Shown here: positions 54,108 through 64,000 of the stretch, piece by piece
Numbering within the stretch: position 1 is the first letter of the stretch
How the letters are laid out: every line of letters begins with the position of its first letter
NCBI RefSeq assembly: GCF_958298935.1
Contig: NC_084921.1
Location: 4,970,001 to 5,034,000 of the forward strand
DNA: 64,000 nt
Direction: 5' to 3'
Source of the DNA: Phragmites australis
Lineage: Eukaryota; Streptophyta; Magnoliopsida; Poales; Poaceae
Translations under genes and position numbers: made by a program
The notes under the pieces: model-generated
Seen by the model: only the letters and a program-made list of their open reading frames with translations
Database searches by the model: none
Told to the model about the DNA's origin: nothing

Positions 54108-57100
54108 ATGGCGCTGCCGGTGGCGAAGCTGGGGACCCTGGCGTTGCGGACGCTGTCCAAGCCCATCGCCAGCCGCCTCAAGAGCCAGGCCGCTGTCCAC
54201 CCCAAGTTCCGCAACTTCATCATTGGCATCGCTCAGGTTCGGTTTCCTCCTCGTCTTGGCTTGCCTTCCTTTGGGTTGGGGAAATACTCCTAACTTGCAA
54301 GAAAAGGGACCTGTAGGTCAAATGGACGTGATTGAGAGAATCCCTCCACCTAATTGATCCTCGGGAGCTGGATCCGATTGCGGCCTGACTTGTATTTCTT
54401 GGCCCGAATCTTGCATGTGAGCAGGCGACGATTTAAGAGGTGTTTTAGGACAAATCTCTACCCATGAAAGGCGGATATACACAACTGACAGTTTGGGGAT
54501 TGGGGTTTGATAAACTAGCACCTGGACCTGAGTCACACATTAGTACATTACCCTTGTAGGTGGATTGTTTCCAAGGAAAATGCTGAAAGTTAGAACTACT
54601 GTATGTTTTTGGGACGCTGCTAATTCGAGCGCCCCCTTCCAACAGCAACCCCCCCCCCCCCCCGGGCCTTTCCTTTTTGGGAAACTTTTTCCCTCTGCGT
54701 CTTTCTATTTTCGGAAATTTTTCTGTCAAAACTTTTGAGAAAAAGTTTAGCTCAAACTTTTGAGAAAAAAAATTAACGAGAAAAAGTTTTGAGAAAAAGT
54801 TAACAAAAATAGTTTTGTATCGGTACACTAGTGGACTCTGTGGGCTGCTCGGACACGCGACTTGGGCTGCTAGCGCGTGCCCGCGGAACAGGATTTTCGA
54901 TGTTTTTGGGCAAGTATCGTTTACTGATTAACTAAACTGAGAGTGGGTGACTAAATTCAGGGAATTCACGAATGAAGTGATGAGCTTGTTGAATTACAGG
55001 CCTATTGTGCGTTGGTTGATTGGTTTATTGAGTGTTCTTATTTGGAAATGGTTTATCCCTTCAGCAATTGGAGACTGCGATATGATAGGCTCCCATCTGC
55101 TAGTCTGCCATGTCTGACCTAGTCAGATACCGTCAGTGTCATATTACAAATAGCTAGTATTTAGGAACTGCCATCCGACTCAATACCCAAGCACTATCAC
55201 AGCCGGCAATGCCTCAGCTTCTCAAAATCTAGGAAGTAAGTAACTTTTGGGTTTATCTGTCCACTGGTCAAGTGGTCATGCACTCACACTTGGCTAGTTT
55301 GTTAAAGCTTTCCCTTGTTTGGAAATTTATCAGTGTTTTGTCTCTGGAGCTAGTGGAGATTGTTTTATGATAGGTTTCATGTCTGCCAAGTCTGATCTAA
55401 ACAGGAGACAACTCAGGCATTTTTTTTTTTAATCAGAAAAGTGTGACAGTGAACCTTGAGGAGATTATCCCTGCCTTAGGATCATGTGTGTTTCAGTAGT
55501 TGTACAACTGGCCATTGCTCAAGTAGAGCATATGAGCTAGAGACAATTTCGTTTTACCTTATCGAATGTGTTTGTGTTTTGTGCGCAGATCCGTACTTCT
55601 TTTGTTGCATTTTAAACATAGTGAACTGATAACCACTGTCACAATTGTTACAGATAAACCATCGTATCACTACAAAGATACAAAGGCGTATTTATGGTCA
55701 TGCAACAGATGTGGAGATCAGACCTTTAGATGAGCAGAAGGCAGTACAAGCAGCTACTGATCTCATTGGGGAAGGCTTTATCTTTTCGGTACTTCTCTAA
55801 ACCAATAGTAAATTGTGTGTCATTACATATGCAATAATCGCAGGGATATATTTAATAGGCTGAAGAAAAACTGCTTTGTTCTGTAAAAAAAGATAAAATT
55901 TTAAATTTCAGCTAATGATACTCCATCTTTTTCTTTAATTATAGGTCGCTGTTGCTGCTTTAATTTTTGAGGTGCAAAGAAGTGCAAGGTCAGAGGCTAG
56001 GAAGGAGGAAGGTCGTAAACAGGAACTTGAGGTAGTGTCTTTCACTTAGTGTCTCTTCTCTGCATTGTATCCGAGTTTGAACTCATACAATTACAAATGT
56101 GCAATATTAACAGCCTCATACCTACCTCACTCGGTACTCAATCTTATATGGGTTATTTTTTGTCCCTCCAGAAGCACAGAAACATGAAATGTAATCTATT
56201 GGACCCTATCATGTAACCAGAAAATATAAACTTGATAGTTGATACTTCATGGAAAAATATCATACTTGTAGTTTGTGTTCAGAAATTTATAGAGTGAATT
56301 CACACACAGATATTATGAGATCTCTAACGTCATAAGGAGGATATTCAATAAGGAAATAATTGACACCCTGAGTTTAGTTTGCCTCCCAGGAGTTGATCAT
56401 GAGCTAATGCTTATGGAATGCACATGTACTATGGATTTTTTTGCCTTTTTTCAGAGGAATGTTTTATGACTAAAATGCTTATGGAATGCATGTGCAGAAA
56501 CATTGTTAATAAGCTAGAGGGTTTATGCAACCACATTGTGAATGCTACTCTTTCAAAAAACAAGTAAAAGTATGTAATTACTGCCTTTGTGATTGCGATG
56601 AAGCTCTGCCTGTGGAACGAGGGAGTTTTGATGGCTCAAGAATTGACCCAAAATACAGAATTTTAGTGAATTCTTAGAATTTGCCAAACATATGCAACTA
56701 TGAAGGCACACACACAGTTTGCAGGCTTATGAGAGTAATCTGAGTTGAATGATGGTGGAGGATGGAGAGGCAGCTGTCTACATAAGTACATAGTTAGGGT
56801 TGTTAGTATACATTAGATAAGTCGGTACATCCTAGTTCCAACATTTGCATCTATCTGGCATTTGCCGATGGTGGAAAAGACATCCTACCACTGAAGTTAA
56901 CCAAAATTGAGCACCTTCAAGAATAGGCTAATTAAGAATAGGAATTTTACAAACATTTTATCTTTGCTATGCATATTTTAAAATCATAACGCCAACCCGA
57001 ATATTATTAGAATCTGTAAAGTATGTCATGTATGAATTTTTGTATGAACTAAGAAGCATAATCAATTTTGGGTAATTAACTCTTCGACAGTAGACAATTT

Positions 57101-57389
57101 TACTGAATGAAGCCCTCACGGCAAATTGGCAATATGCACAGGTTAAGATACAATTTTGTTTATTTATTTTTCTTTCCATGTTATAAGTGATCATTCTAGC
57201 TGAACAATTGTTTTTATTGATATCAAGGAATTGAAGCAAAGGGGAGAGAGTTTAGGTAAAGAACTGGAAGATCTTAAATTGAAGCTCAGTGAAATTGAGC
57301 GCCTTGCTAAAGGACGAGGTCTTTCAGGAATCTTGAACTTCAAAGGTGTCCATGGGGCAGAAGGTGGTAAGGCAGCAACACCTGCATGA
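54108..57389 (+). CDS. OPA3: OPA3-like mitochondrial protein
   Basis: Four exons: 54108-54236, 55654-55788, 55945-56031 and 57228-57389, all with GT donors and AG acceptors, giving 170 residues. The protein starts MALPVAKLGTLALRTLSKPI, a basic amphipathic N-terminus, and continues HPKFRNFIIGIAQ, the OPA3 family signature. Next come TTKIQRRIYGHATDVEIRPL and LIGEGFIFSVAVAALIFEVQ, a hydrophobic segment at about residues 78-100. A charged coiled coil follows at about 100-150 (RSEARKEEGRKQELEELKQR), then a Gly-rich tail. OPA3 proteins associate with mitochondrial (and in plants possibly other) membranes; their exact biochemical role is not established. The length is normal for the plant family. 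Intron 1 is long (1.4 kb) and holds poly-C and A-rich runs. The gene appears intact. Confidence 0.92.
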
Positions 57390-58685
57390 TTAAGCAATTT
57401 AACTTGGTGCGGCACAGCAGGATTTCATGTTGCCAATTTGATGCATGAAACAGCTAGAAATTGCTGATTGGCTTCCCAATTCTTATTTCACAGTTCTGTT
57501 GCCATGCCCATTCTTTGGTGAATGGATCAAAATTTATATTGGTTTGTCCATGAACACCCTGAAATAATACAGTGCAAGAAAAAGGTGCACTATAGGCTAC
57601 TTCTGGGTCAGTAACCACAGAACACATCAAGTTGAGAGCATGTCAGAAGTATAGTTTCAACTGATTCTTTCTTTTGCTAAATACATCTGTGAACTATGGT
57701 TCAGAGATCATTATACCGTGCTGCTCCAGTGGAGTTTGTTATGAATATCACTTGTATTGAATAATATCCCTAAGTGGGCAATATATAGAGTATATGAGAG
57801 GGAAGGAAAATGACTCAATATGAATAGGAAAAGGACAAGGACTCCTTGACAGGGATGGCCTTTTCACTTTCTGAAGAAGACATTCGCTAAATGTAACAGC
57901 ATACAAGTACACGTTCTGTTCTTTTGCACTCTGGAAAGTTTCTACTCAGATCAGATGCAACGCATAGCCACCGCTGCTGCTCTGCTATTTTAAGCTTCGT
58001 CGGTGGATTATACATACCATTGTAGCTTGAACATTATACGTATTTCTGTATTACTACGTACAACATATCCATTTTCTTAATTTGATACGGTAGGGTCTTT
58101 TCAGGAGCAAGGCAAATACGGATGGATATAGTTTAGTTTATCCTATATCCGACTCTGAGAAAAAAAAAATAGAATATATATATTCTTTGGCGAATTAACC
58201 ACAGAACCAGATGTAAGGATGCATGTTTCAGCTCAACACATCAAGTTGAGAGTAAATGTTTCAGCTTGCTGATTCTATATAGGAGTATCGATCTTTCGTT
58301 AAATATATACATCCGTCTGTGAATTATCTTTTGCTCAGAGACGACCTGGCCGGGTATTTGCACAATATATGCATTAGAAGTTTCCATGCCCTAAGCTAGC
58401 TATTTGTTCGGTGAACTCTTGCTGTGAGCAACCTAGAAAACTGTGACCCTCCTTTCACCTTACCTTCTTGTGTATATACATACCCTTTCCAAATACCTCG
58501 ATCCCTCCATATTATATATATGCATCATGCAGATAGATGTGCATGCATCTCTCTCCCCTCCCTATCACTACCACTCCACAGAATTGAAGAAATCATGGCC
58601 CCAAGCTTACCTCGCTGCTGATCGAGTTGAGTACGTTGTACCGATAATTTAATCTCTTCTTGGCCGGCCGTCGTCGTGCTCGTGC
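57390..58685 (+). other. OPA3-like 3'UTR and LOB gene upstream region
   Basis: 57390-57780 is the likely 3' untranslated region of the OPA3-like gene, with an AATAATA-type word at about 57563. 58430-58680 should hold the LOB gene promoter and leader: TATATATATGC at about 58512 is TATA-like, followed by a CT-rich stretch. No other gene was seen. Confidence 0.4.
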
Positions 58686-59402
58686 ATGAGGACGGCCATG
58701 ACCGGCGGCGTCAACGGTGGCGCGTGCGCGGTGTGCAAGCACCAGCGGCGCAAGTGCGAGCCCAACTGCGAGCTGGCCGCCTACTTCCCGGCCAACAGGA
58801 TGAACGACTTCCGCGCGCTGCACCTCGTCTTCGGCGTGGCCAACCTCACCAAGCTCATCAAGGCCAACGCCACCGAGGCCGCCCGCCGCCGCGCCGCAGA
58901 TACGCTCACCTGGGAGGCGCGCTGGCGAGAGCGCGACCCCTCCGAGGGATGCTACCGCGAGGTCTCCTGCCTGCGCCGCGAGAACGCCGTGCTGCGCGCC
59001 GAGAACGCCGCGCTGCGGAGGCAGGCCGAGCAGTGCGCCGCCGCCACGCGGCACGCCTCCACGTTGCAGCAGCAGCAGCTGTTGCTGGTCTCGGCCTACA
59101 GCGGCGCCAGGACTGGCAGCGCGCCGCACATTGCCAACAACAACGGCGGCAGCGTCATACCTGGTAACTTCGTCGGCGGTTGCTACAATGGCGACGGTAG
59201 CGGCGGCGTCCGTGGCGCCAATGGCAATGCGGTGCTGCCCGTGCGACCTCATGCCCCAGCTCCGGCAGCGCAGACCATGTTTGGCTACGCGCAGGACGAC
59301 TGCTACCCCGTGGTGGAAGGCAGGAACGGCTCTGGCGTGCCGAGGTCAGATGCGGCCATTAGAGGCCAGGTTGACTCTAGGGACAAGGACAACGCGAGGT
59401 GA
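58686..59402 (+). CDS. LBD: LOB-domain (AS2/LBD) transcription factor
   Basis: This single reading frame of 238 residues opens with MRTAMTGGVNGGACAVCKHQ. The zinc-binding LOB motif CX2CX6CX3C is present (C14, C17, C24, C28), followed by the GAS-type block with FPANRMNDFRALHLVFGVAN and the DPSEGCYREV region (residues about 83-92). A leucine heptad follows (LRRENAVLRAENAALRR, about 97-113). The C-terminus is Gly/Ala/Asn-rich. The LOB block lacks the usual class I LX6LX3LX6L spacing and seems closer to LBD22/LBD27-type proteins; that placement is a guess. LBD proteins are plant-specific DNA-binding regulators of organ boundaries and pollen or lateral organ development. Codon 5 (58698) is an alternative start. 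The stop overlaps a good splice donor, GCGAG|GTGAGG, so a longer spliced form is possible. Confidence 0.9.
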   Translation: MRTAMTGGVNGGACAVCKHQRRKCEPNCELAAYFPANRMNDFRALHLVFGVANLTKLIKANATEAARRRAADTLTWEARWRERDPSEGCYREVSCLRRENAVLRAENAALRRQAEQCAAATRHASTLQQQQLLLVSAYSGARTGSAPHIANNNGGSVIPGNFVGGCYNGDGSGGVRGANGNAVLPVRPHAPAPAAQTMFGYAQDDCYPVVEGRNGSGVPRSDAAIRGQVDSRDKDNAR

Positions 59403-59972
59403 GGACGCTCTTCTCTTCTTTGTGTTGAAGTGAAGGCTTTGCATGGTGCATATATTGGCTTCTCTGCATTGTTTTTTGCAACTGCAGGTGATGCTGCTCA
59501 TGACAACTGGGCAGCAGTGGGCAAAAGAGGAGATCAAGATTTGATTTTGAATTCAAAAATAAGACATAGAGACTTCATTTTCCTTTTTTTTATTACTTCT
59601 GTTCTGCTTGAGCAAGACACCAGCACAATTCAAAATAGAAGAAACCAGTTAAGTATGACACAACAAATATCTTAGTGAAAGATGAACTTCATCCATAGAT
59701 ATTGATTCAAGTCCCTGGTCATCATGATGCAGAAGGATTGTTACTTCAGTTATATGATCCCAGAAATTACGTTATTGACCAGAGACAATCTCATGTGTTC
59801 ATATGCATTTTCAGTCCGTCCATTTCATGTATTGCTCTCATAAGAATAAGACTATCATCCCACAGAAGAGAATTAATAAGATAATAAGTATAGATTCTAG
59901 AGTGCCTGCTGCTGTCATTTGCAGGAAAATAGGTTACAAAAATGTATGACTGCAAATTCTATGTTTGCGCAG
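59403..59972 (+). other. LOB gene 3'UTR or intron
   Basis: Either the 3' untranslated region of the 238-residue form or an intron of the longer form. An AACTGCAG|GTGATG acceptor-like site lies at about 59487. Joining the donor to that site would still give an immediate TGA. Confidence 0.4.
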
Positions 59973-60255
59973 ACTGAGGCAAGGCTGGAAATGGCTGCCA
60001 ATGACAAAACACGAAGATGGTTTAAATAAATTCAAGAGCGGACAACAGGATCTATTGCAATTCATAGGAAAAATTGTGACCCCAATATTTCAAGCACAAG
60101 TTACAGGGCTCATACAAATAGCACATCAGGAGGCTTCTTTCTGCTATGAACTTGACCAGCAACTCAAAATTCTGCATCAAGATAGTATAATGCAGAACTT
60201 TGACCAGGGTCCAATCATGTGTAGGTGGGCAGGAGACCCAATCATAGAGATTTAA
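59973..60255 (+). CDS. Candidate alternative last exon of the LOB gene
   Basis: An acceptor TTTGCGCAG|ACTGAGG at 59972/59973 is followed by 93 open codons ending in TAA-like termination at 60253-60255. Splicing from the donor at 59398/59399 to this acceptor joins AG to A and keeps frame, giving a protein of about 331 residues ending with GLIQIAHQEASFCYELDQQL and later text. I do not recognise this tail. Support is the phase match, the splice consensus and an open frame of this length in AT-rich DNA; a chance ORF remains possible. Confidence 0.35.
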
Positions 60256-60366
60256 CATGTCTCTTTAGGTAGTCTTGCTTCACCATCTCTAACCAGACCA
60301 TCATCACCATTGCTATCAAATGCAGAAAGATAAATAAATCAGACAAGTCTGTATAAGCATGCTGTT

Positions 60367-62230
60367 CTAGTCAGCAAGTATACAACAAAGGTCAAAATAA
60401 GTTTGATAGTTGAAGAAAACTCGCCTTGACTGAGCAGCGCCTTGCAGCGAGGGTGAGTCGACTTGCATTGTCACTGGGCCATCATTTACCAAACTAACCT
60501 GCAAGGGTTTCCGATTGACTCTTGTTTTGAAAAGATAATATCATATGAAAAGCCAATAACAGCGTGTTTTCACTCAGAGGCACCTTCATCATTGCTCCAA
60601 AAACGCCATCTGCCAATAAGAGTCAAAGTAGGACTGTTGTTAGATTCATGTTCATGTTATAACAGAAATCTTTCAACTGCACATGGAATGCATTGCAAAA
60701 GCAAATAGCTGATAAATAGACACAGATGGCAATATATCAGCAAAGTAAAAAATTTTACAGACCAAATAGAAAACATCACTAAAAAATAAGTTATTAAGCA
60801 TAACACAACAGGATATGTACTCCAAGGAATATGAAATGCACATCCATTATAAAGGACTATGAGGAGAGTGGGAGAAGTATATAATGCATCAGTTATGATA
60901 TGCAAATCTCAATATAGGTATATCCATGTGAAAGGGAAAAATATTTCTAAAAAGAACATTGATTTGATAATCAAGAATTCAGGATTGCAAACTGTGTAAT
61001 GCACAATGAGATACAAAAGCATCTGTATTACCTTTCACTGAATCAGCTGAGTATGACCTCTGAAATTTCTCAACTAGAGAAGCATAGAATGGTTTTGCTT
61101 TTGAAGGTGACATAGCCACATGAAAATCTGGCTTGTTACCCTTCAGGATTCCGTATAAGGTAAACTGACTGACTGAATAAGATATCAGCTTAGAACAGAG
61201 TAATTAATAACAGACCTACTGGAGATTATTTATTTTTAAACTTGGAGCAAGGTCACATTATATTACCTAATAGGACTTCAAAGTTACGCTGCATAACCTG
61301 CAGGAAGGAAAAAGCTTATTTAAGTTTATCTTTAAAGCTCATATGAGGTGCTGGAGATAATTAACATGTTCAAGTAGACCATTTCTATTATATTTGTGCC
61401 AAGATGGATCCGGGGCTTACACTTTGATCCCATGGTTTCCCAGTCTTCTCGTTAGGAAATACCCTCATATTCAGGACCTTCCGACAGCTACATAAGGGCA
61501 ATATTAGCATGCAAGTGAAACTATAACAGCAAGCCATGTTAACTGAACATTTCAGCATAAACAAAATTTCATGAAACAAATGGTAAGTTGGTAGCACATC
61601 AGAAAACACAAAGGTGACAACTTTGGTAAATGAACCAGAAATTTCCAAAGTATACATGTTCCCAAAAAGAATATTAATGCAACCAAATGAAGCTGCCGCA
61701 GCATGCATGTGATACTTGATATAATAAGTATTCAAACAACAGGTTATGTAAGCAGTACAAGTGACTAGTATCATCATTCATTCATTAAGAATTATCATTT
61801 TTTCCCTCCATTCGGCGTCATGAGCACTCCGCCAACACAACTAACTGATCACTGAACCGAAACAATTAACTGATCTCTGGACCAACACATTTCCACTACA
61901 GATTCCAATGAGCTTCCAAAAATATAACTAGTAATGGATAAACAGACAAGAAATGAGACACTGGCTGGCAGTAAGCAAATGAAGTGAGTAGAGGTAGAGA
62001 GTGTATACATGTAGTCGGCGTCGGAGTCGGTGTCAGCCTCGTGGACGCCGACGAGGACAAGGAGTCCCTGCCCGATCGCCGACACTACTCGCCCCTCCAC
62101 CTGCATCCCCGCAAGAACCAATCAGCGCTCGTCTCTCCAAGATTCCGTGCAAATTGCGGCGGTGTAGTGAGTTGAAGAGGGCGCTCACCTCGACGCTGGC
62201 CGAGAGGACGCGCTGCACCATGGCCCTCAT
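60367..62230 (-). CDS. DTD1: D-aminoacyl-tRNA deacylase (DTD)
   Basis: Seven exons on the minus strand: 62230-62189, 62100-62009, 61487-61421, 61297-61267, 61172-61032, 60609-60584 and 60498-60367, all GT-AG, giving 176 residues. DTD hydrolyses D-amino acids (and glycine) wrongly attached to tRNA. The start MRAMVQRVLSASVEVEGR is the conserved family N-terminus. VLVGVHEADTDSDADYI and the SQFTL motif (residues 79-83) follow. The Gly-cisPro motif lies at NDGPVT (G140, P141), the chirality-proofreading element that reaches across the dimer. The core is complete and frames match at every join. The C-terminal 20 residues after SPSLQGAAQS (RRVFFNYQTY and on) look unlike family members and may reflect a different last splice or stop. 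The gene is convergent with the LOB gene. Confidence 0.92.
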
Positions 62231-63535
62231 CCTCTCTTTCCTCCTTATGCAGTGAGGGACGAGTCGCGTTCGCCGGAGAGACCACAAACGGCGGCGGCTC
62301 CGGTGGGTAGAGCAACAAGCGGCAGCGGATGCCACACGATGGGCCGTGAAAAACGGGCACTGTTTTACTGGGCCGTACCGGGCCGGGCCTTGCTTCCTTC
62401 TGCTATGTTTTGTTTGAGAAATGTTACTTATCTGATGGTAAGAAATTTGTCGAATTTCTGATCTTAGGATCTGCAAAGAGATTCGTGCTCTAGTCATCGT
62501 CTCTGCACGAACTTCGGCGATATCTTCTTCTCTGGTGATGGTAAGGTTAGGGTTAGAATTAGGGTTTGGGACTGTGAGGGTTAGGACTTGGTGGCTGTCA
62601 GCTTAGAGGGAGGTCTGAGGAGAATGCTGGCTCGGTGGTGGTGGCGGGCGGTGAGCAGGACAACGAGGCGGTGAGGGTGCCGCCCGCTACAGTTGTGGGA
62701 GATGGCCGGTTAGCTTGTGGTGGTGGTGGGGGCGCCATGATTGAAGATGTTAACGTCGGCGACGATCGTGGGTGGTGGCTTCGACAGCGATGGTGTTGCC
62801 GAAGCCAAGATGGGTGGTGGTGGTGGCGGGGGAGCTTGGAGAAGAAGAGTATGGCACGGGGCCCATCGGGATAGAGGACGGCATGAGGGCGAGAAAGCGT
62901 TGGCGGGCTACACCATCACCAGAGAGGGCGACGCCGCGAGGTGCAGATGGTGGTGGTGATGGGGTGCTGAATGGGGTGGGAAGGATTATGGTTAGAAAGT
63001 TTATTTGAAACCGAGACTAATCAGGACGTCCATAATTCAACAAATAAATAGACATTCCTATCTTTTTTTAGTTTTAGATTTATTTCTGCGGTTGCTGCCT
63101 TTCGCCTAAAACACGATCTGACAGACTTGCCGTGTAAAACATCACGACATGTTCGCCTTTAAAATTCCCCATGAAAAATATTATATTACGTGCAGGAAAG
63201 AGCACAACAAATTTATGATTTACAAAGACGCATCAGAGTATAGTCTGGAATATTACGCTACTTATGTTTCTTTACAGAATTTCCATCGAACAAAGCAAGC
63301 TTTACAACATGAGCGTCTATATAACTGCACAACACACTGCTCGTTCTTATATTTTATTTACAACCATTTCTAAATAGTTATTCTTCACAACTACTGTACG
63401 AACAACAAAAACAAGGCTACCATCTCTAAAATTGTTCTTCGTCACTATGAACAAACAAGGCTACATATGCAAACCAAATCTACCAACAAGATTACAAGAA
63501 CAAAAACTGCTAATCTTGCAAAGTTGCGATCCTTG
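62231..63535. other. Intergenic region between DTD and the right-edge gene
   Basis: 62231-62540 is the upstream region of DTD, with no clear TATA box. At 62546-62570 there is a short telomere-like run on the plus strand (TTAGGGTTAGAATTAGGG). 62580-62990 is GC-rich with overlapping ORFs (62635-62874, 62741-62959, 62772-63008) that match no family. 63010-63535 is AT-rich and is the likely 3'UTR of the minus-strand gene at the right edge. Confidence 0.4.
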
Positions 63536-64000
63536 TTAGGCCTGAGTAGTAGCACCATCTCCATTGCCATGCTCCGTTGTCAGATGGCCTTCTATTGGTT
63601 TACCTTGGACCGGAATAGGCCCTTCACTCACCAACTCAGATTCATGCGCTTCAGTCTGCTCCGGGATATCTGATAACCTGTCCTCCGGTCTCTTCCTAGA
63701 CACCTTCCTGCTCAATGTGCTTGTCAGTGATCTTCCTGGTTCACCCACGTTTTTCTCGATCACCTTTGCTACATCTTCTGTTGAGTTCTCTGCATCTCCT
63801 ACCTTGCATGCTGGACTTGCCTCTTCATTGACTACAATCTTTATCGATGTCCGCTTCTCGCCAAGCTCCTTCAGATTGGGACGTGGAGTTTCGGGGAGCT
63901 TCGGATCAAGCTCTGTCACACTCTGAGAACCCGGAGTTGTAGGCAGACTGGGATCAAGATCTTTGGAGCTCCCCTTCCTTGAGTTCTTCCGGAAAAAAGA
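63536..64000 (-). CDS. C-terminal part of an unidentified protein (cut by window edge)
   Basis: The minus-strand frame is open from the window edge to a TAA at 63538-63536, about 154 codons. It reads SFFRKNSRKGSSKDLDPSLP, then TELDPKLPETPRPNLKELGE, EKRTSIKIVVNEE, STLSRKVSRKRPEDRLSDIP and a tail ending HGNGDGATTQA. Composition is charged and rich in Ser, Pro, Glu and Lys, typical of a disordered C-terminus, with two related phrases (DLDPSLPTTP and ELDPKLPETP). The opposite strand is also open (63564-63926), but its peptide looks like a shadow. I favour the minus strand for its soluble, repeat-bearing composition. I do not recognise the family; the start lies outside the window. Confidence 0.55.
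   Translation of the reverse strand, partial: SFFRKNSRKGSSKDLDPSLPTTPGSQSVTELDPKLPETPRPNLKELGEKRTSIKIVVNEEASPACKVGDAENSTEDVAKVIEKNVGEPGRSLTSTLSRKVSRKRPEDRLSDIPEQTEAHESELVSEGPIPVQGKPIEGHLTTEHGNGDGATTQA

Noticed and set aside
58593..59252. 219-codon minus-strand ORF opposite the LOB gene
   Set aside because: Shadow of the GC-rich LOB coding sequence; the plus strand carries the LOB motif.
62033..62497. 154-codon minus-strand ORF extending upstream of the DTD start
   Set aside because: It reads through the DTD leader and first intron. The family start MRAMVQRV at 62230 and the splice at 62189 are better supported.
62635..63008. Overlapping plus-strand ORFs rich in Gly and Val
   Set aside because: Three frames are open at once over a GGTGGT-rich tract, with no family signature or start context.

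Overview
This window is nuclear DNA from a flowering plant, almost certainly a grass. It contains GC-rich coding exons in an AT-rich background, plant-only transcription factor families (an INDETERMINATE-DOMAIN zinc finger and a LOB-domain protein), genes with plant-type introns, and the usual grass transposon load (Helitron, Tat-type Ty3/gypsy, Ty1/copia, CACTA, Stowaway MITEs, LINEs). I cannot name the species.

Layout. 0-9.5 kb: a decayed Helitron Rep/helicase on the minus strand (2.5-6.8 kb) between repeat-like flanks. 9.5-15 kb: gene-poor sequence with a SINE-like segment and one Stowaway MITE. 15-23.4 kb: a nest in which a LINE endonuclease fragment is split by a decayed Tat-type gypsy element. 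That element carries pol remnants on the plus strand and a long antisense ORF remnant on the minus strand. A dispersed GC-rich repeat (copy B; copy A lies near 1 kb) and a second LINE fragment follow. 24.8-26 kb: a large imperfect palindrome. 27.2-31.7 kb: CACTA-like elements carrying fragments of four unrelated host genes (SCC4/MAU2, Aux/IAA, heme oxygenase, 14-3-3), all on the minus strand. 31.7-35 kb: sparse sequence with one promoter-like spot. 35-40 kb: a copia remnant and a second gypsy element with an antisense ORF. 40.8-42.3 kb: a short, well-delimited CACTA inserted in a Myb/SANT-like gene remnant. 44.1-45.7 kb: an apparently intact IDD transcription factor gene. 45.9-53.6 kb: more CACTA-type arrays, including a DUF4216 transposase remnant, and a foldback MITE.

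The right-hand 10 kb (54-64 kb) is the gene-dense part: an OPA3-like mitochondrial protein (plus), a LOB-domain protein (plus), a D-aminoacyl-tRNA deacylase (minus, convergent with the LOB gene), and the 3' end of an unidentified gene running off the right edge (minus). These genes show no common pathway; they are ordinary neighbouring loci.

Most interesting points: the cluster of four captured host gene fragments; an IDD gene whose two introns both need GC donors; a LOB-domain gene with an in-phase alternative 3' exon; a LINE reading frame that resumes 6.4 kb away across a nested gypsy; and the AT-rich palindrome with arms of about 370 bp. Exon-intron models were built by hand from splice signals and family knowledge, not from transcripts or database searches.
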